This document shows, piece by piece, positions 56,080 through 64,000 of a DNA stretch of 64,000 nucleotides (position 1 is the stretch's first letter; every line of letters begins with the position of its first letter). The stretch spans positions 806,001-870,000 of the forward strand of contig NZ_JAJOYS010000001.1 of assembly GCF_021166475.1 (NCBI RefSeq). The letters run 5' to 3'. Position numbers and translations under genes: made by a program. Source of the DNA: Pelagibacterium xiamenense (lineage in GTDB: Bacteria > Pseudomonadota > Alphaproteobacteria > Rhizobiales > Devosiaceae). The notes beneath the pieces are model-generated. The model was not told the origin of the DNA. It saw nothing but the letters and a program-made list of their open reading frames with translations, and searched no databases.

Positions 56080-56571
56080 TCAGAGAGCCGCGTACGCGGC
56101 GCCGATTTTCGACGCCATCGCTTCCATTTCTGCCTCGGGAATGTCGAGTATCCCATTTTCGGCCATTAGCGCGTGATACTGTTGCTTTTCGAGCGGGATG
56201 CCCGGTGGTAGCGGGACGACGTGAAAATGAAGGTGACTGTTGGCCTGCTGGCTGCCGAGCGAAAGGACATATATGCGTTCGGCGCCAAAGAGCGTTTTGA
56301 GGACGCCGGATAGCCTGTGGACGTGCGCTTGCAGGTCGAGATATTGCCGGCGCGGTAGGTCGGCCAGGTCTTCGAGATGCTCCCTGGGACAGACGAGACA
56401 ATAACCGCGTAAGGTCGGGTACTTGCTCAGGAAGATGATTGTTTCGTCGTCTTCGAAAACAACGTGATGCCGAAACGCCGGGTCACGGTCCACGAGTTTG
56501 CAGATAAAGCATGGCTGCTCCGCGATGCTGCGGATATAGGCATCAAGGTCGAAAGGCTTGCGTTCGTCCAT
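56080..56571 (-). CDS. HIT family hydrolase
   Basis: A 163-residue protein with the histidine triad near residues 113-121 (NSHLHFHVVPLP). N-terminal Cys21 and Cys24 (PCFICKL), with downstream His, suggest the structural metal site seen in some family members. HIT proteins hydrolyse nucleoside phosphoramidates or dinucleoside polyphosphates. It follows hemA by 18 bases on the same strand and may share its transcript. It converges on merR. Confidence 0.88.
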   Translation of the reverse strand: MDERKPFDLDAYIRSIAEQPCFICKLVDRDPAFRHHVVFEDDETIIFLSKYPTLRGYCLVCPREHLEDLADLPRRQYLDLQAHVHRLSGVLKTLFGAERIYVLSLGSQQANSHLHFHVVPLPPGIPLEKQQYHALMAENGILDIPEAEMEAMASKIGAAYAAL

Positions 56572-56589
56572 CCGTCCTGCCGGGCGGGC

Positions 56590-57870
56590 TTACCCGCCCA
56601 CGGTCGGAAGCGTCAGGTCGCCTGCGATGAGCTTGGTCTCCATCAGCCGCGACATGTCAAAGTCGCGCGGCAGGTCGAGGGTCTGCCAGACTGCGATCAG
56701 GGCGTCGCACAATTCGGCGACCATGTCGTCGCTGTGATACGGCGTCGGGGTGATGCGCAGCCGTTCGGTGCCTTTGGGGACCGTGGGATAGTTGATCGGC
56801 TGGATGTAGATATCGTGCCGCTCCATCAGCATGTCGCTGGCGGCCTTGCACTGGCGCGCATCGCCGACGATGAGCGGGACGATGTGGGTGTCGGTCGGCA
56901 GCACCGGCAGCCCGGCCTCGGCGAGCACGCGCTTGACGCGGCCGGCCTGGCGCTGATGGGCCTCGCGTTCGGCGTTGGAAACCTTCAAATGCTCGATCGA
57001 TGTCCTCGCTGCCGCGCAGAGCGCGGGGGGCAGGGCGGTCGTGAAGATGAATTCGGGCGCATAGGAACGGACCGCGTCGACGATCGACTTGTTGGCGGTG
57101 ATATATCCGCCCATGACGCCGAACCCCTTGGCCATGGTGCCTTCGATGATATCGATCCGGTCCATCAGCCCTTCGCGCTCGCAGATGCCGCCGCCGCGCG
57201 GGCCGTACATGCCGACCGCATGAACCTCGTCGATATAGGTCATCGCGTTGAATTCCTCGGCGAGATCCGCGATTTCCTTGATCGGTGCGATGTCACCGTC
57301 CATCGAATAGACGGATTCGAAAACAATGAGCTTGGGGCGCTGCTTGCCTGCGGCGGCGAGCAGTTCGCGCAGGTGCTCAAGATCGTTGTGCCGGAAGATC
57401 TTCTTCTCCATGCCCGACTGGCGCACGCCCTGGATCATGGAGGCGTGGTTGAGCTGATCGGAGAGAATGAGGCAGTTGGGAATGAGCCGGGCGACTGTCG
57501 AGATCGTCGCCTCGTTGGAGACGAAGCCGGACGTGAAAATCAGTGCGGCTTCCTTGTGATGCAAGTCGGCGAGCGAGCGCTCAAGCTCGACCAGCGGGCG
57601 GTTGGTGCCCGAGATGTTGCGCGTTCCGCCCGCGCCCGCGCCGAGCTTGCCGGCGGTCTCCTGCATGGCGGCGATGACCTTGGGATGCTGGCCCATGCCC
57701 AGATAGTCGTTCGAGCACCAGATGGTGATCTCGCGGGCATTGTCGGCACTATCGCGATAAATGGCCCGCGGGAAGCTACCCGCAATGCGTTCGAGATCGG
57801 CAAAAACGCGGTAGCGCTTTTCTATCCGAAGCGCGTCGAGCGCGTCCTCGAAAATACCGCGATAGTCCAT
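56590..57870 (-). CDS. hemA: 5-aminolevulinate synthase
   Basis: A 426-residue PLP enzyme that condenses glycine and succinyl-CoA to 5-aminolevulinate, the first step of tetrapyrrole synthesis in alphaproteobacteria. Visible landmarks: [12 protein letters not shown], the Gly-rich [48 protein letters not shown] and the PLP lysine in [13 protein letters not shown]. Length and order match ALAS. The upstream region was scanned by eye for an Fnr-type TTGAT-N4-ATCAA site and none was seen. Confidence 0.95.
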   Translation of the reverse strand: MDYRGIFEDALDALRIEKRYRVFADLERIAGSFPRAIYRDSADNAREITIWCSNDYLGMGQHPKVIAAMQETAGKLGAGAGGTRNISGTNRPLVELERSLADLHHKEAALIFTSGFVSNEATISTVARLIPNCLILSDQLNHASMIQGVRQSGMEKKIFRHNDLEHLRELLAAAGKQRPKLIVFESVYSMDGDIAPIKEIADLAEEFNAMTYIDEVHAVGMYGPRGGGICEREGLMDRIDIIEGTMAKGFGVMGGYITANKSIVDAVRSYAPEFIFTTALPPALCAAARTSIEHLKVSNAEREAHQRQAGRVKRVLAEAGLPVLPTDTHIVPLIVGDARQCKAASDMLMERHDIYIQPINYPTVPKGTERLRITPTPYHSDDMVAELCDALIAVWQTLDLPRDFDMSRLMETKLIAGDLTLPTVGG

Positions 57871-58412
57871 GAGGCCTACTCCAAATCCGGCGCTTTTCCG
57901 TCCGGGACGAGCCCGCTCGGTCCGCGCTCCTGTTCAATTATACCATGCCGCCCGCCAAACTGCGGCATATGAACTGCAGTGTGAGCGTTTCTCGCAACGA
58001 ATCAACCCTAATCGGGGCCGCGTTTACACAGAATGATCTGGATCCATGACTGCCAAATCGGTCCCCATACACGCGAACGGCAACTCCTGCCGACGATCCG
58101 GTCACGCGATTTTCCCAATTTATGCGTTTTACGACGGCTTCGCCAGCGTGACGCAATGACGCTCCGGCCGGATCGGGCAGAAATGCGGCACGCATCCGGC
58201 TGTGACATGGCCGGAAAATAAGCTAAGGTCCACCCTCGCGGGGAGGCATCAACACGGTGCTGCCACAATTGCACCTAGAGTGACGTGCGAGAGAGGACTT
58301 GGGGCGCGATGCTCTAGACTTTTTGCTTTTGCGTGGCGCGCCGGAGAAGGACAAGTCCAGGCCCGGCAACCACCCCCAACGCAGGCACCATCAAAAAATC
58401 GGTAGAGTCATC
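57871..58412. other. 540-base divergent intergenic region between hemA and the OmpA-type lipoprotein gene
   Basis: I see no supported gene here. The region should contain the hemA promoter on the left and the promoter of the lipoprotein gene on the right. Short open frames on both strands have no family resemblance. A CTCTAGACTTTTTGC stretch near 58311-58325 could end a short RNA but lacks a clear stem. Confidence 0.4.
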
Positions 58413-59078
58413 ATGAAAAACAAGGCAATTGCACTTTCCGCCGTTGCGGCGCTGACCCTGGCGGGTTGCACGACGAACCCCTTCACGGGGCAATCCCAGA
58501 TTTCCAACACCGCGGGCGGCGCGCTGATCGGTGCGGGCGGTGGTGCCATCGGCGGCGCGGTGATCGGCTCGGCGGTCGGCGGCGATCCGCGCATCGGCGC
58601 ACTCATCGGCGCCGGTGTCGGTGCCCTCGCGGGCGGCGCGATCGGCAACTACATGGACCAGCAGGAAGCCGCGCTGCGCGCCCAGCTCCAGGGTACGGGC
58701 GTCTCGGTGACCCGCGTCGGCGACCAGATCATCCTCAATATGCCGTCCAACATCACCTTTGCCACCGACCAGGCAACGGTGCAGCCGCAATTCCAGAACA
58801 CGCTGACCTCGGTCGCGCTGGTGCTCCAGGAATACAACCGGACGCTTGTCGATATCATCGGCTATACCGACTCCACCGGCTCGGACAGCTACAACCTGAC
58901 GCTCTCCCAGCAGCGCGCGACGGCAGTCGCACGCGTCCTCAGCCAGAACGGCGTCGATTCGCGCCGCTTCTTCGTCGAGGGCCGCGGCGAGGCGAACCCG
59001 GTCGCGTCGAACGATACCGAGGCCGGCCGCGCGCAGAACCGCCGCGTCGAAATCAAGATCATCCCGATCCGGAGCTGA
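58413..59078 (+). CDS. OmpA family lipoprotein (YiaD-like)
   Basis: A 221-residue outer-membrane lipoprotein: signal peptide with lipobox LAGC (cysteine at 19). It then has a glycine-rich YMGG/Gly-zipper segment (ALIGAGGGAIGGAVIG, ALIGAGVGALAGGAIG) and a C-terminal OmpA peptidoglycan-binding domain (VDIIGYTDSTGSDSYNLTLSQQRATAVARVL, ending NRRVEIKI). It should link the outer membrane to peptidoglycan. The ATG at 58413 fits the signal peptide; the open frame extends upstream without resemblance. Confidence 0.92.
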   Translation: MKNKAIALSAVAALTLAGCTTNPFTGQSQISNTAGGALIGAGGGAIGGAVIGSAVGGDPRIGALIGAGVGALAGGAIGNYMDQQEAALRAQLQGTGVSVTRVGDQIILNMPSNITFATDQATVQPQFQNTLTSVALVLQEYNRTLVDIIGYTDSTGSDSYNLTLSQQRATAVARVLSQNGVDSRRFFVEGRGEANPVASNDTEAGRAQNRRVEIKIIPIRS

Positions 59079-59109
59079 TCCCGTCGGTTTCAACCCCTCG
59101 CAAGAGACG

Positions 59110-59137
59110 AAAGGCGCGCACGATGCGCGCCTTTTTT
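59110..59137 (+). terminator. Intrinsic terminator
   Basis: AAAGGCGCGC (59110-59119) pairs with GCGCGCCTTT (59125-59134), followed by TTT. It lies 31 bases after the lipoprotein stop and just before the convergent L,D-transpeptidase end. Confidence 0.88.
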
Positions 59138-59142
59138 GTTGG

Positions 59143-59856
59143 TCAGACCTTGAGCGGCATGACCGTGTCGCCGGGTTCCTGAAGAACGACGATCTTCGAC
59201 CCCCACGCGACCCGGTCATAGAGATCGATGATGTCCTGGTGCAGGAGCCGGACGCAGCCTGACGAAACGGCTTTGCCGATCGACCAGACCTCGCCAGTGC
59301 CATGCAGGCGGTAGAGGGTGTCGCGATTGCCCTGGTGGATATAGAGAGCCCGCGCGCCCAACGGGTTTTCGAGCCCCGGAGGTTGGCCTCCGCGCCATCG
59401 TTCGAGTTCCGGCTGGCGGCCGATCATGTCGGCCGGCGGCGTCCAGACCGGCCATTTCCGGCCATAGGCGATGTGCGCGCGACCGCCCCAGGCAAAGCCT
59501 TCCCGGCCGATCCCGACGCCATAGCGCATCGCGGTGCCACCGTCCTGGACGTGGTAGAGAAAACGGTTGGGCGTATCGACGACAACGGTGCCGGGCGCTT
59601 CGGCAGTCGGATAGTCGACGACCTGGCGGTAGTAGACCGGGTCAAGCTGGGTAAGATCGATCGCAGGAAGCGGGAACGCCTCTTCGGGCATGGCCCGGTA
59701 CATGAGCCGGGCATGGTCCGGTATGGGCGGCGGTGCCGGCTGGGCCGGAACGCTCGGCGCCGTGGTCGTCGTACAGCCGGCGGCGGTCAGCGCCGCGAGG
59801 CTGGCGGCGCCGGCAAGAAAGCCGCGCCGGTTCAGGGCAGGAGACTTCTGAAACAT
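59143..59856 (-). CDS. L,D-transpeptidase (YkuD family) lipoprotein
   Basis: A 237-residue exported protein. The N-terminus has a twin-arginine-like NRRGFLAGAASLAALTAAGC, with a lipobox cysteine at about 28. The YkuD domain starts with TVVVDTPNRFLYHVQDG and carries the catalytic motif LHGTGEVWSIGKAVSSGCVRL, with the nucleophile in SSGCVRL. It makes 3-3 peptidoglycan crosslinks or attaches proteins, a common mode of wall synthesis in Hyphomicrobiales. It converges on the OmpA lipoprotein gene. Confidence 0.92.
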   Translation of the reverse strand: MFQKSPALNRRGFLAGAASLAALTAAGCTTTTAPSVPAQPAPPPIPDHARLMYRAMPEEAFPLPAIDLTQLDPVYYRQVVDYPTAEAPGTVVVDTPNRFLYHVQDGGTAMRYGVGIGREGFAWGGRAHIAYGRKWPVWTPPADMIGRQPELERWRGGQPPGLENPLGARALYIHQGNRDTLYRLHGTGEVWSIGKAVSSGCVRLLHQDIIDLYDRVAWGSKIVVLQEPGDTVMPLKV

Positions 59857-59924
59857 AGGATGCTCGCAATGAGATGTTGCGCGACGCGCGCGCGGTGATT
59901 GTCAGGGATGCGTTTGCGAACAGG

Positions 59925-60266
59925 TCAGGCTTTGGGGGGAGGTGGATCGAAGCCGGGCGCTACAAAAGGGATAGGGACGATCGCTGTGATTTGATGCGAT
60001 TCAGGCACCCGGGCCGGTCCGGGCACGTCGGCATCGGTCAAGATCGCGCGTTCTGTCGGGCAGGATGGAAGAACCTTTCCCAGCCCGATCTTTTTCCAGC
60101 ATCGGGCTCCGGGTGTCGAAGGCTCAAAGCTGGCCTCGGCGGCGACCGCTTCGCATACGATGCGCTCCGCATCATGTGCGGCGGCTGGCGTGCTGGCGGA
60201 TGCCAGGGCGCCAAAAACCAGCAAAAAGCCCGCGGCCAGAAGAAGGATCGGTAGGAAACGTGACAT
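59925..60266 (-). CDS. Small secreted protein of unknown function
   Basis: A 113-residue protein from the ATG at 60266 (AAAGG upstream). The signal peptide spans about 1-28 (LPILLLAAGFLLVFGALASAS). The mature part has three cysteines (RIVCEAV, GARCWKK, LPSCPTE) and a proline-rich tail. No family recognised. It lies upstream of the L,D-transpeptidase gene on the same strand. The open frame continues upstream, but this ATG fits the signal peptide. Confidence 0.55.
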   Translation of the reverse strand: MSRFLPILLLAAGFLLVFGALASASTPAAAHDAERIVCEAVAAEASFEPSTPGARCWKKIGLGKVLPSCPTERAILTDADVPGPARVPESHQITAIVPIPFVAPGFDPPPPKA

Positions 60267-60457
60267 GCCTTTGCGCTTAGCAGGGCAAACAGGGCGAGAT
60301 CGGGGCAGAATTGGGTCACGGTGTAGTGATTGTACGCGGGCCACCCGGTACGTTGCCATGATGCAACACCCCGTCCTGTGGATGGTGGGCCGCAAAGGCT
60401 TGGCGGGCCGCGTGGAGCCCGCATATTGTCCGGCTCCTTATCGATCAAGAGGGTCCC

Positions 60458-62755
60458 ATGAGCGCAAACGAGACAGCCATCGCCGCGACAATCGCAAAAG
60501 ACATTGCCGCGCGGCCCGAACAGGTTACCGCGGCGGTCAGGTTGCTCGACGAAGGCGCCACGGTGCCTTTCATTGCCCGCTACCGCAAGGAGGTCACCGG
60601 CGGCCTGGACGATGCGCAACTGCGCACGCTCGGGGACCGGCTGACCTATCTGCGCGAACTCGAGGCGCGCCGCGCCGCCATCCTGCAGTCGATCGATTCC
60701 CAGGGCAAACTGACCGGCGCGCTGGCCGCCGAAATCGCCCGCGTGACGACGAAGGCGGAACTTGAGGATATCTATCTGCCCTATAAGCCCAAGCGGCGCA
60801 CCAAGGCTGAGATCGCGCGCGAGCGCGGGCTCGAGCCTCTGGCCGATGCGGTGTTCGACGATCGCAGTCTCGTACCGCTGGAAGTCGCCGGAAGCTACGT
60901 GACCGACGAAGTGCCTGATGCGAAAGCCGCGCTCGACGGTGCACGCGATATCCTTGCGGAGCGGTTCGCCGAGGATGCGCACCTGATCGGTGCGCTCCGG
61001 ACCTATATGGAACAGAAGGCGCTGCTACGCTCACGCGTCGTCGAAGGCAAGGAGGACGCCGGCGCCAAGTTCTCCGACTATTTCGATCATGCCGAACCCT
61101 GGAGCAAAGTGCCCAGCCACCGCGCGCTCGCCATGCTGCGCGGGCGCAACGAGGAGGTCCTGGCCGTCGATCTGGAACTGGACGCGGACGCCGAGGGGCG
61201 GTTCAAGCCCGCCGAACTGATGGTGGCGCGCCATTTCGGGATCGATGCCGGCGGCGGGCCGGCCGACCAGTGGCTGATGGAGGTGGCGCGCTGGAGCTGG
61301 CGGGTAAATCTCTGGCTGCACCTCTCGGTCGATCTGATGACCCGCCTTCGGGAGCGGGCAGAGGAGGAAGCGATTGCCGTTTTTGCGCGCAATCTCAAGG
61401 ATTTGCTCCTTGCCGCGCCAGCGGGCAGCCGCGCGACGCTGGGTCTCGATCCCGGCATCCGCACTGGCGTGAAGGTCGCGGTGGTCGACGCGACGGGCAA
61501 GGTGCTCGAGACGACGACCGTTTATCCCTTTGCGCCCCGGAACGATATGCAGGGCAGTCAGGCGGCGCTAATGGCGCTTATCGCCCGCCACAAGATCGAG
61601 CTCATCGCCATCGGCAACGGAACGGCCAGCCGGGAAACCGAACGGTTGGTAACGGATATGCTGGCACGAATTCCCGCGCCCAAGCCGATGAAGGTGGTGG
61701 TGAGCGAAGCGGGAGCTTCGGTCTATTCAGCGTCTGAAGCCGCGTCCAACGAACTGCCCGATCTCGACGTGTCGCTGCGCGGTGCCGTTTCGATCGCGCG
61801 GCGGCTACAGGACCCTCTGGCGGAATTGGTGAAGATCGACCCCAAGTCGATCGGTGTGGGGCAGTACCAGCACGACGTCGACCAGCACAGGCTCGCCAAG
61901 TCGCTCGATGCGGTGGTCGAGGATGCGGTGAACGCGGTGGGCGTCGATTTGAACACCGCTTCGGCCGCGCTCCTTGCACGGGTTTCAGGCCTCGGCGCAT
62001 CGCTCGCCGAAGCCGTTGTCGCGCACCGGAATGCCAATGGCGCATTCGCCGCCCGCAGTGACCTCAAGGCCGTGCCAAGGCTTGGCCCCAAGGCCTTCGA
62101 GCAGGCCGCCGGTTTTCTGCGCATCCGCGACGGCGCCGAGCCGCTCGATGCGTCCTCCGTGCACCCGGAGGCCTACGGCGTGGCGCGCAGGATCGTCGCC
62201 GCGTGCGGGCGGGACATCCGCACGTTGATGGGCGACAGCAAGGCTCTCAAGGCGCTCGACCCCCGGCAGTTCGTGGACGAACATTTCGGCCTGCCGACCG
62301 TGCGAGACATTCTCACCGAACTCGAAAAGCCCGGGCGCGACCCGCGCCCGGAATTCAGGACCGCGCAGTTCGCCGATGGCATTGAGGAGATCTCGGATCT
62401 GAAGCCGGGCATGATGCTCGAGGGCACGGTCACAAACGTCGCCGCCTTCGGAGCCTTCGTCGATATCGGCGTGCATCAGGACGGCCTCGTCCACGTCTCC
62501 CAACTCGCCGACAGGTTCGTCAAGGATGCCCACGAGGTCGTCAAGACCGGCGATGTGGTGAAGGTCCGCGTGGTGGAGGTCGACGTGAAACGGAAGCGGA
62601 TCGGGCTTTCAATGCGCAAGGACGCCGCGCCGGGACCGGACAGAAGGCCGGCACCCGATAGGGCTGGAAAGCCGCGCGGCAAGGGTCGCAGCGATAGCGG
62701 CGGGCAGGGGGCTTTCGGGGCGGCGCTATCTGATGCGATGCGGCGCAAGCGATAG
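60458..62755 (+). CDS. tex: Tex family RNA-binding transcription accessory protein
   Basis: A 765-residue protein with the whole Tex architecture: Tex_N helical region ([28 protein letters not shown]), the YqgF/RNase H-like domain ([25 protein letters not shown]), a helix-hairpin-helix part ([20 protein letters not shown]) and a C-terminal S1 domain ([59 protein letters not shown]). Tex binds nucleic acid and affects transcription in several bacteria. A basic, Gly-rich tail follows. Confidence 0.94.
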   Translation: MSANETAIAATIAKDIAARPEQVTAAVRLLDEGATVPFIARYRKEVTGGLDDAQLRTLGDRLTYLRELEARRAAILQSIDSQGKLTGALAAEIARVTTKAELEDIYLPYKPKRRTKAEIARERGLEPLADAVFDDRSLVPLEVAGSYVTDEVPDAKAALDGARDILAERFAEDAHLIGALRTYMEQKALLRSRVVEGKEDAGAKFSDYFDHAEPWSKVPSHRALAMLRGRNEEVLAVDLELDADAEGRFKPAELMVARHFGIDAGGGPADQWLMEVARWSWRVNLWLHLSVDLMTRLRERAEEEAIAVFARNLKDLLLAAPAGSRATLGLDPGIRTGVKVAVVDATGKVLETTTVYPFAPRNDMQGSQAALMALIARHKIELIAIGNGTASRETERLVTDMLARIPAPKPMKVVVSEAGASVYSASEAASNELPDLDVSLRGAVSIARRLQDPLAELVKIDPKSIGVGQYQHDVDQHRLAKSLDAVVEDAVNAVGVDLNTASAALLARVSGLGASLAEAVVAHRNANGAFAARSDLKAVPRLGPKAFEQAAGFLRIRDGAEPLDASSVHPEAYGVARRIVAACGRDIRTLMGDSKALKALDPRQFVDEHFGLPTVRDILTELEKPGRDPRPEFRTAQFADGIEEISDLKPGMMLEGTVTNVAAFGAFVDIGVHQDGLVHVSQLADRFVKDAHEVVKTGDVVKVRVVEVDVKRKRIGLSMRKDAAPGPDRRPAPDRAGKPRGKGRSDSGGQGAFGAALSDAMRRKR

Positions 62756-62877
62756 AGTATCGCGTTGGCAAACGCTGGTGCGCCAAACCTGGCGAGGCAC
62801 GTAAAATTTGATTTAGATTTTGGGAGCATAACGCTAGTAAACGACAGATGCAGAGGGACGAACAGGGGGCGCACTGC

Positions 62878-63639
62878 ATGTCACAGCCTGATTGGGACAA
62901 GTATACCCAATGGCACGAACTCTTTGATGCGCTATGCACGGAGCAGGGGCATTTCGACAATGCGCGCCTTGCCAGCATGTTCTGCGAGGTGACGGCCAAT
63001 AACGGGCAGGCCAATTACGATGCTGCGGTCAAGAACCTCGCCAACTGGCGGCGCGGCGTTCACATTCCAAGCCGGAAGAATTTCCTGGCGCTTTCCAGGA
63101 TGATCGAACTCAATGGCGCGGACGGCCTGCGTGAGCGCTGGAACCGCCTTTACGCCGAGGCGCGCCGCCCGGTGCAAGGGGCACCTTCATCGACACCGGT
63201 CACGCCGGCCGATGAAAGTCACGCCATAAGACACGCCGTGTACGCGACGCGCTGGCTCAGTGGCGTGACGCTGCTGGTCGTTCTGCTGGTCGTGGGCGGC
63301 GTGTGGTTCCTGCTTAGCTCGGGCTACTACATATCCGCCAGCGGTGTCCGTGCCATCGATGTCGAATACAGGCGTTCGATATCGCTGCGGGTCGGTGAAT
63401 CAAGTGTGGTGCACGGCGCGCGCAGCAACTGCGGCGAACGGGCGCCCGATTGGGAAACCACGCTGTCCCGGCTGCCCGTGCTCGACATCGGCACCTGGTC
63501 GGATGGCGGCGAAGGCAGGCGCTATAGCCGCGCTTGCGGCGGTCCGACCCCGGCACGGGGCGTTGTCTTTACCGCCACCCGGCCGGGGCTGGTGGAGTTT
63601 ACGCTCTACGGCGACCCGGTCACGATCCACGTCGAGTGA
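62878..63639 (+). CDS. HTH-like, single-TM protein with periplasmic domain, function unknown
   Basis: About 253 residues from the ATG at 62878 (a GGGGG stretch 10 bases upstream); an ATG at 62848 is an alternative. The cytoplasmic part (about 1-105) looks helix-turn-helix-like: DNARLASMFCEVTANNG, then DAAVKNLANWRRGVHIPSRKNFLALSRMIEL. One membrane helix spans about 128-150. The periplasmic part has two cysteines (SNCGERAP and RACGGPT). The layout is that of a one-component membrane regulator or an envelope sensor. No family recognised. It converges on the partial secreted-protein gene at the window edge. Confidence 0.7.
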   Translation: MSQPDWDKYTQWHELFDALCTEQGHFDNARLASMFCEVTANNGQANYDAAVKNLANWRRGVHIPSRKNFLALSRMIELNGADGLRERWNRLYAEARRPVQGAPSSTPVTPADESHAIRHAVYATRWLSGVTLLVVLLVVGGVWFLLSSGYYISASGVRAIDVEYRRSISLRVGESSVVHGARSNCGERAPDWETTLSRLPVLDIGTWSDGGEGRRYSRACGGPTPARGVVFTATRPGLVEFTLYGDPVTIHVE

Positions 63640-63647
63640 GGACAGGC

Positions 63648-63673
63648 CGGCGGGACGAATGCGCGTCCCGCCG
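63648..63673. terminator. Hairpin between convergent genes
   Basis: CGGCGGGAC (63648-63656) pairs perfectly with GTCCCGCCG (63665-63673) around an 8-nt loop. It lies 8 bases after the HTH-membrane protein stop and 25 bases beyond the end of the minus-strand gene. No clear T-run. Confidence 0.55.
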
Positions 63674-63697
63674 TCATTCCGCCGGCCCCAGGTCCGC

Positions 63698-64000
63698 CTA
63701 TCTGATTGTGTTCGACGCGGAATCGAAACGGCCCCACCTGACGGTTTCGGTTTCGCCGTTCGCCTGCACGGTAAACCGGTAGTCGGAGTCGAGCCGTCCA
63801 TTGGTCGTGTTGCACGGTGGCAGGAAGCCGTAGTTGACGGTGGTCGTTCCCGAGCCGTCCGAAAGCACGCGTGTGCTGCGATGATTATAAGTGCTGCCAT
63901 CGCTCAGGTAGTCCGTCAGGCTGACGCGAATGGGTACGCCAGCGGTCGCAGTATGCGAAATCGTGAGCGTAGGCGCCTGTCCCTGTCCGCCGAGATCCCG
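63698..64000 (-). CDS. 3' end of a gene for a probable secreted protein (start outside window)
   Basis: On the minus strand a frame is open from the window edge to a TAG at 63698-63700, giving 100 C-terminal residues. The translation is strand-like and rich in Thr, Ser and Gly, with segments such as APTLTISHTATAGVPIRVS, GSGTTTVNYGFLPP, DYRFTVQANGETE and VRWGRFDS. It has one cysteine (PPCNTT). It reads as an extracellular Ig-like or beta-sandwich domain, not as random translation. Because the start lies outside, a search limited to complete frames misses it. Its codon use (many GGC, ACC, CTG) suits the genome. Confidence 0.68.
   Translation of the reverse strand, partial: RDLGGQGQAPTLTISHTATAGVPIRVSLTDYLSDGSTYNHRSTRVLSDGSGTTTVNYGFLPPCNTTNGRLDSDYRFTVQANGETETVRWGRFDSASNTIR

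Noticed and set aside
57871-58412. Fnr/FixK box upstream of hemA
   Set aside because: No TTGAT-N4-ATCAA or close variant was visible in the upstream region.

Overview
This 64 kb window is a GC-rich chromosomal segment of an alphaproteobacterium. The best guess is Hyphomicrobiales, close to Devosia or Pelagibacterium. The gene types suggest this: an ALA-synthase HemA, a class I lysyl-tRNA synthetase, a PodJ-like polar factor, a DUF6460 membrane protein, a TIGR02186/TauE pair, a Tex protein, and two large family-5 ABC uptake operons for plant sugars. No rRNA, tRNA, CRISPR array, transposase, integrase or prophage was seen. Assignments rest on reading translated sequence and recognising motifs; no database search was possible.

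Left part (1-21.4 kb) is a plant oligosaccharide locus. A family-5 binding protein (cut by the window start), two permeases, a fused double ATPase and the alpha-galactosidase MelA form one operon, resembling the alpha-galactoside (agp/mel) operon of Sinorhizobium. A flavin-dependent tryptophan-halogenase-like gene converges on melA across an inverted pair of palindromic repeats. Then come a ParE/CopG toxin-antitoxin pair, a higBA module whose toxin is frameshifted, a second GH4 glycosidase divergent from an AraC regulator, an ArsR-like regulator with an unusual C-terminal half, a GH51 arabinofuranosidase, and a second complete family-5 ABC operon. In both transport operons a strong hairpin separates the binding-protein gene from the first permease.

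Middle part (21.4-46 kb) is mostly housekeeping and envelope genes: a GT2 glycosyltransferase, a family-3 binding protein, TerB-like, an NAD(P)-binding protein with a divergent LysR, lysK, an XRE/DUF2975 pair, an S24 repressor, pyrD, a MATE exporter, a chemoreceptor, an SDR, dodecin, an Lhr-like helicase with PdeM, TIGR02186 with a TauE/SafE exporter, and a 1143-residue PodJ-like protein.

Right part (46-64 kb) is rich in regulation: glpR-glpK with phased TTTCG repeats, a P460-type cytochrome, two MerR regulators, a VOC protein divergent from TetR across two palindromes, a PAS hybrid histidine kinase, a NarL-type regulator, mscL, a FixJ-like regulator whose phosphoacceptor Asp is Asn, and a CDF transporter divergent from a ZntR-like MerR across a 19-bp-spacer promoter. 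HIT, hemA, an OmpA lipoprotein, an L,D-transpeptidase, tex, an HTH-membrane-periplasm protein of unknown role, and the 3' end of a secreted protein gene close the window.

The most unusual items are the frameshifted higB behind an intact-looking promoter, the Asn65 pseudo-receiver, the ArsR-like regulator with an unassigned C-terminal half, the halogenase homologue in a sugar locus, the HTH-membrane-periplasm protein, and the regularly phased GlpR-type repeats.
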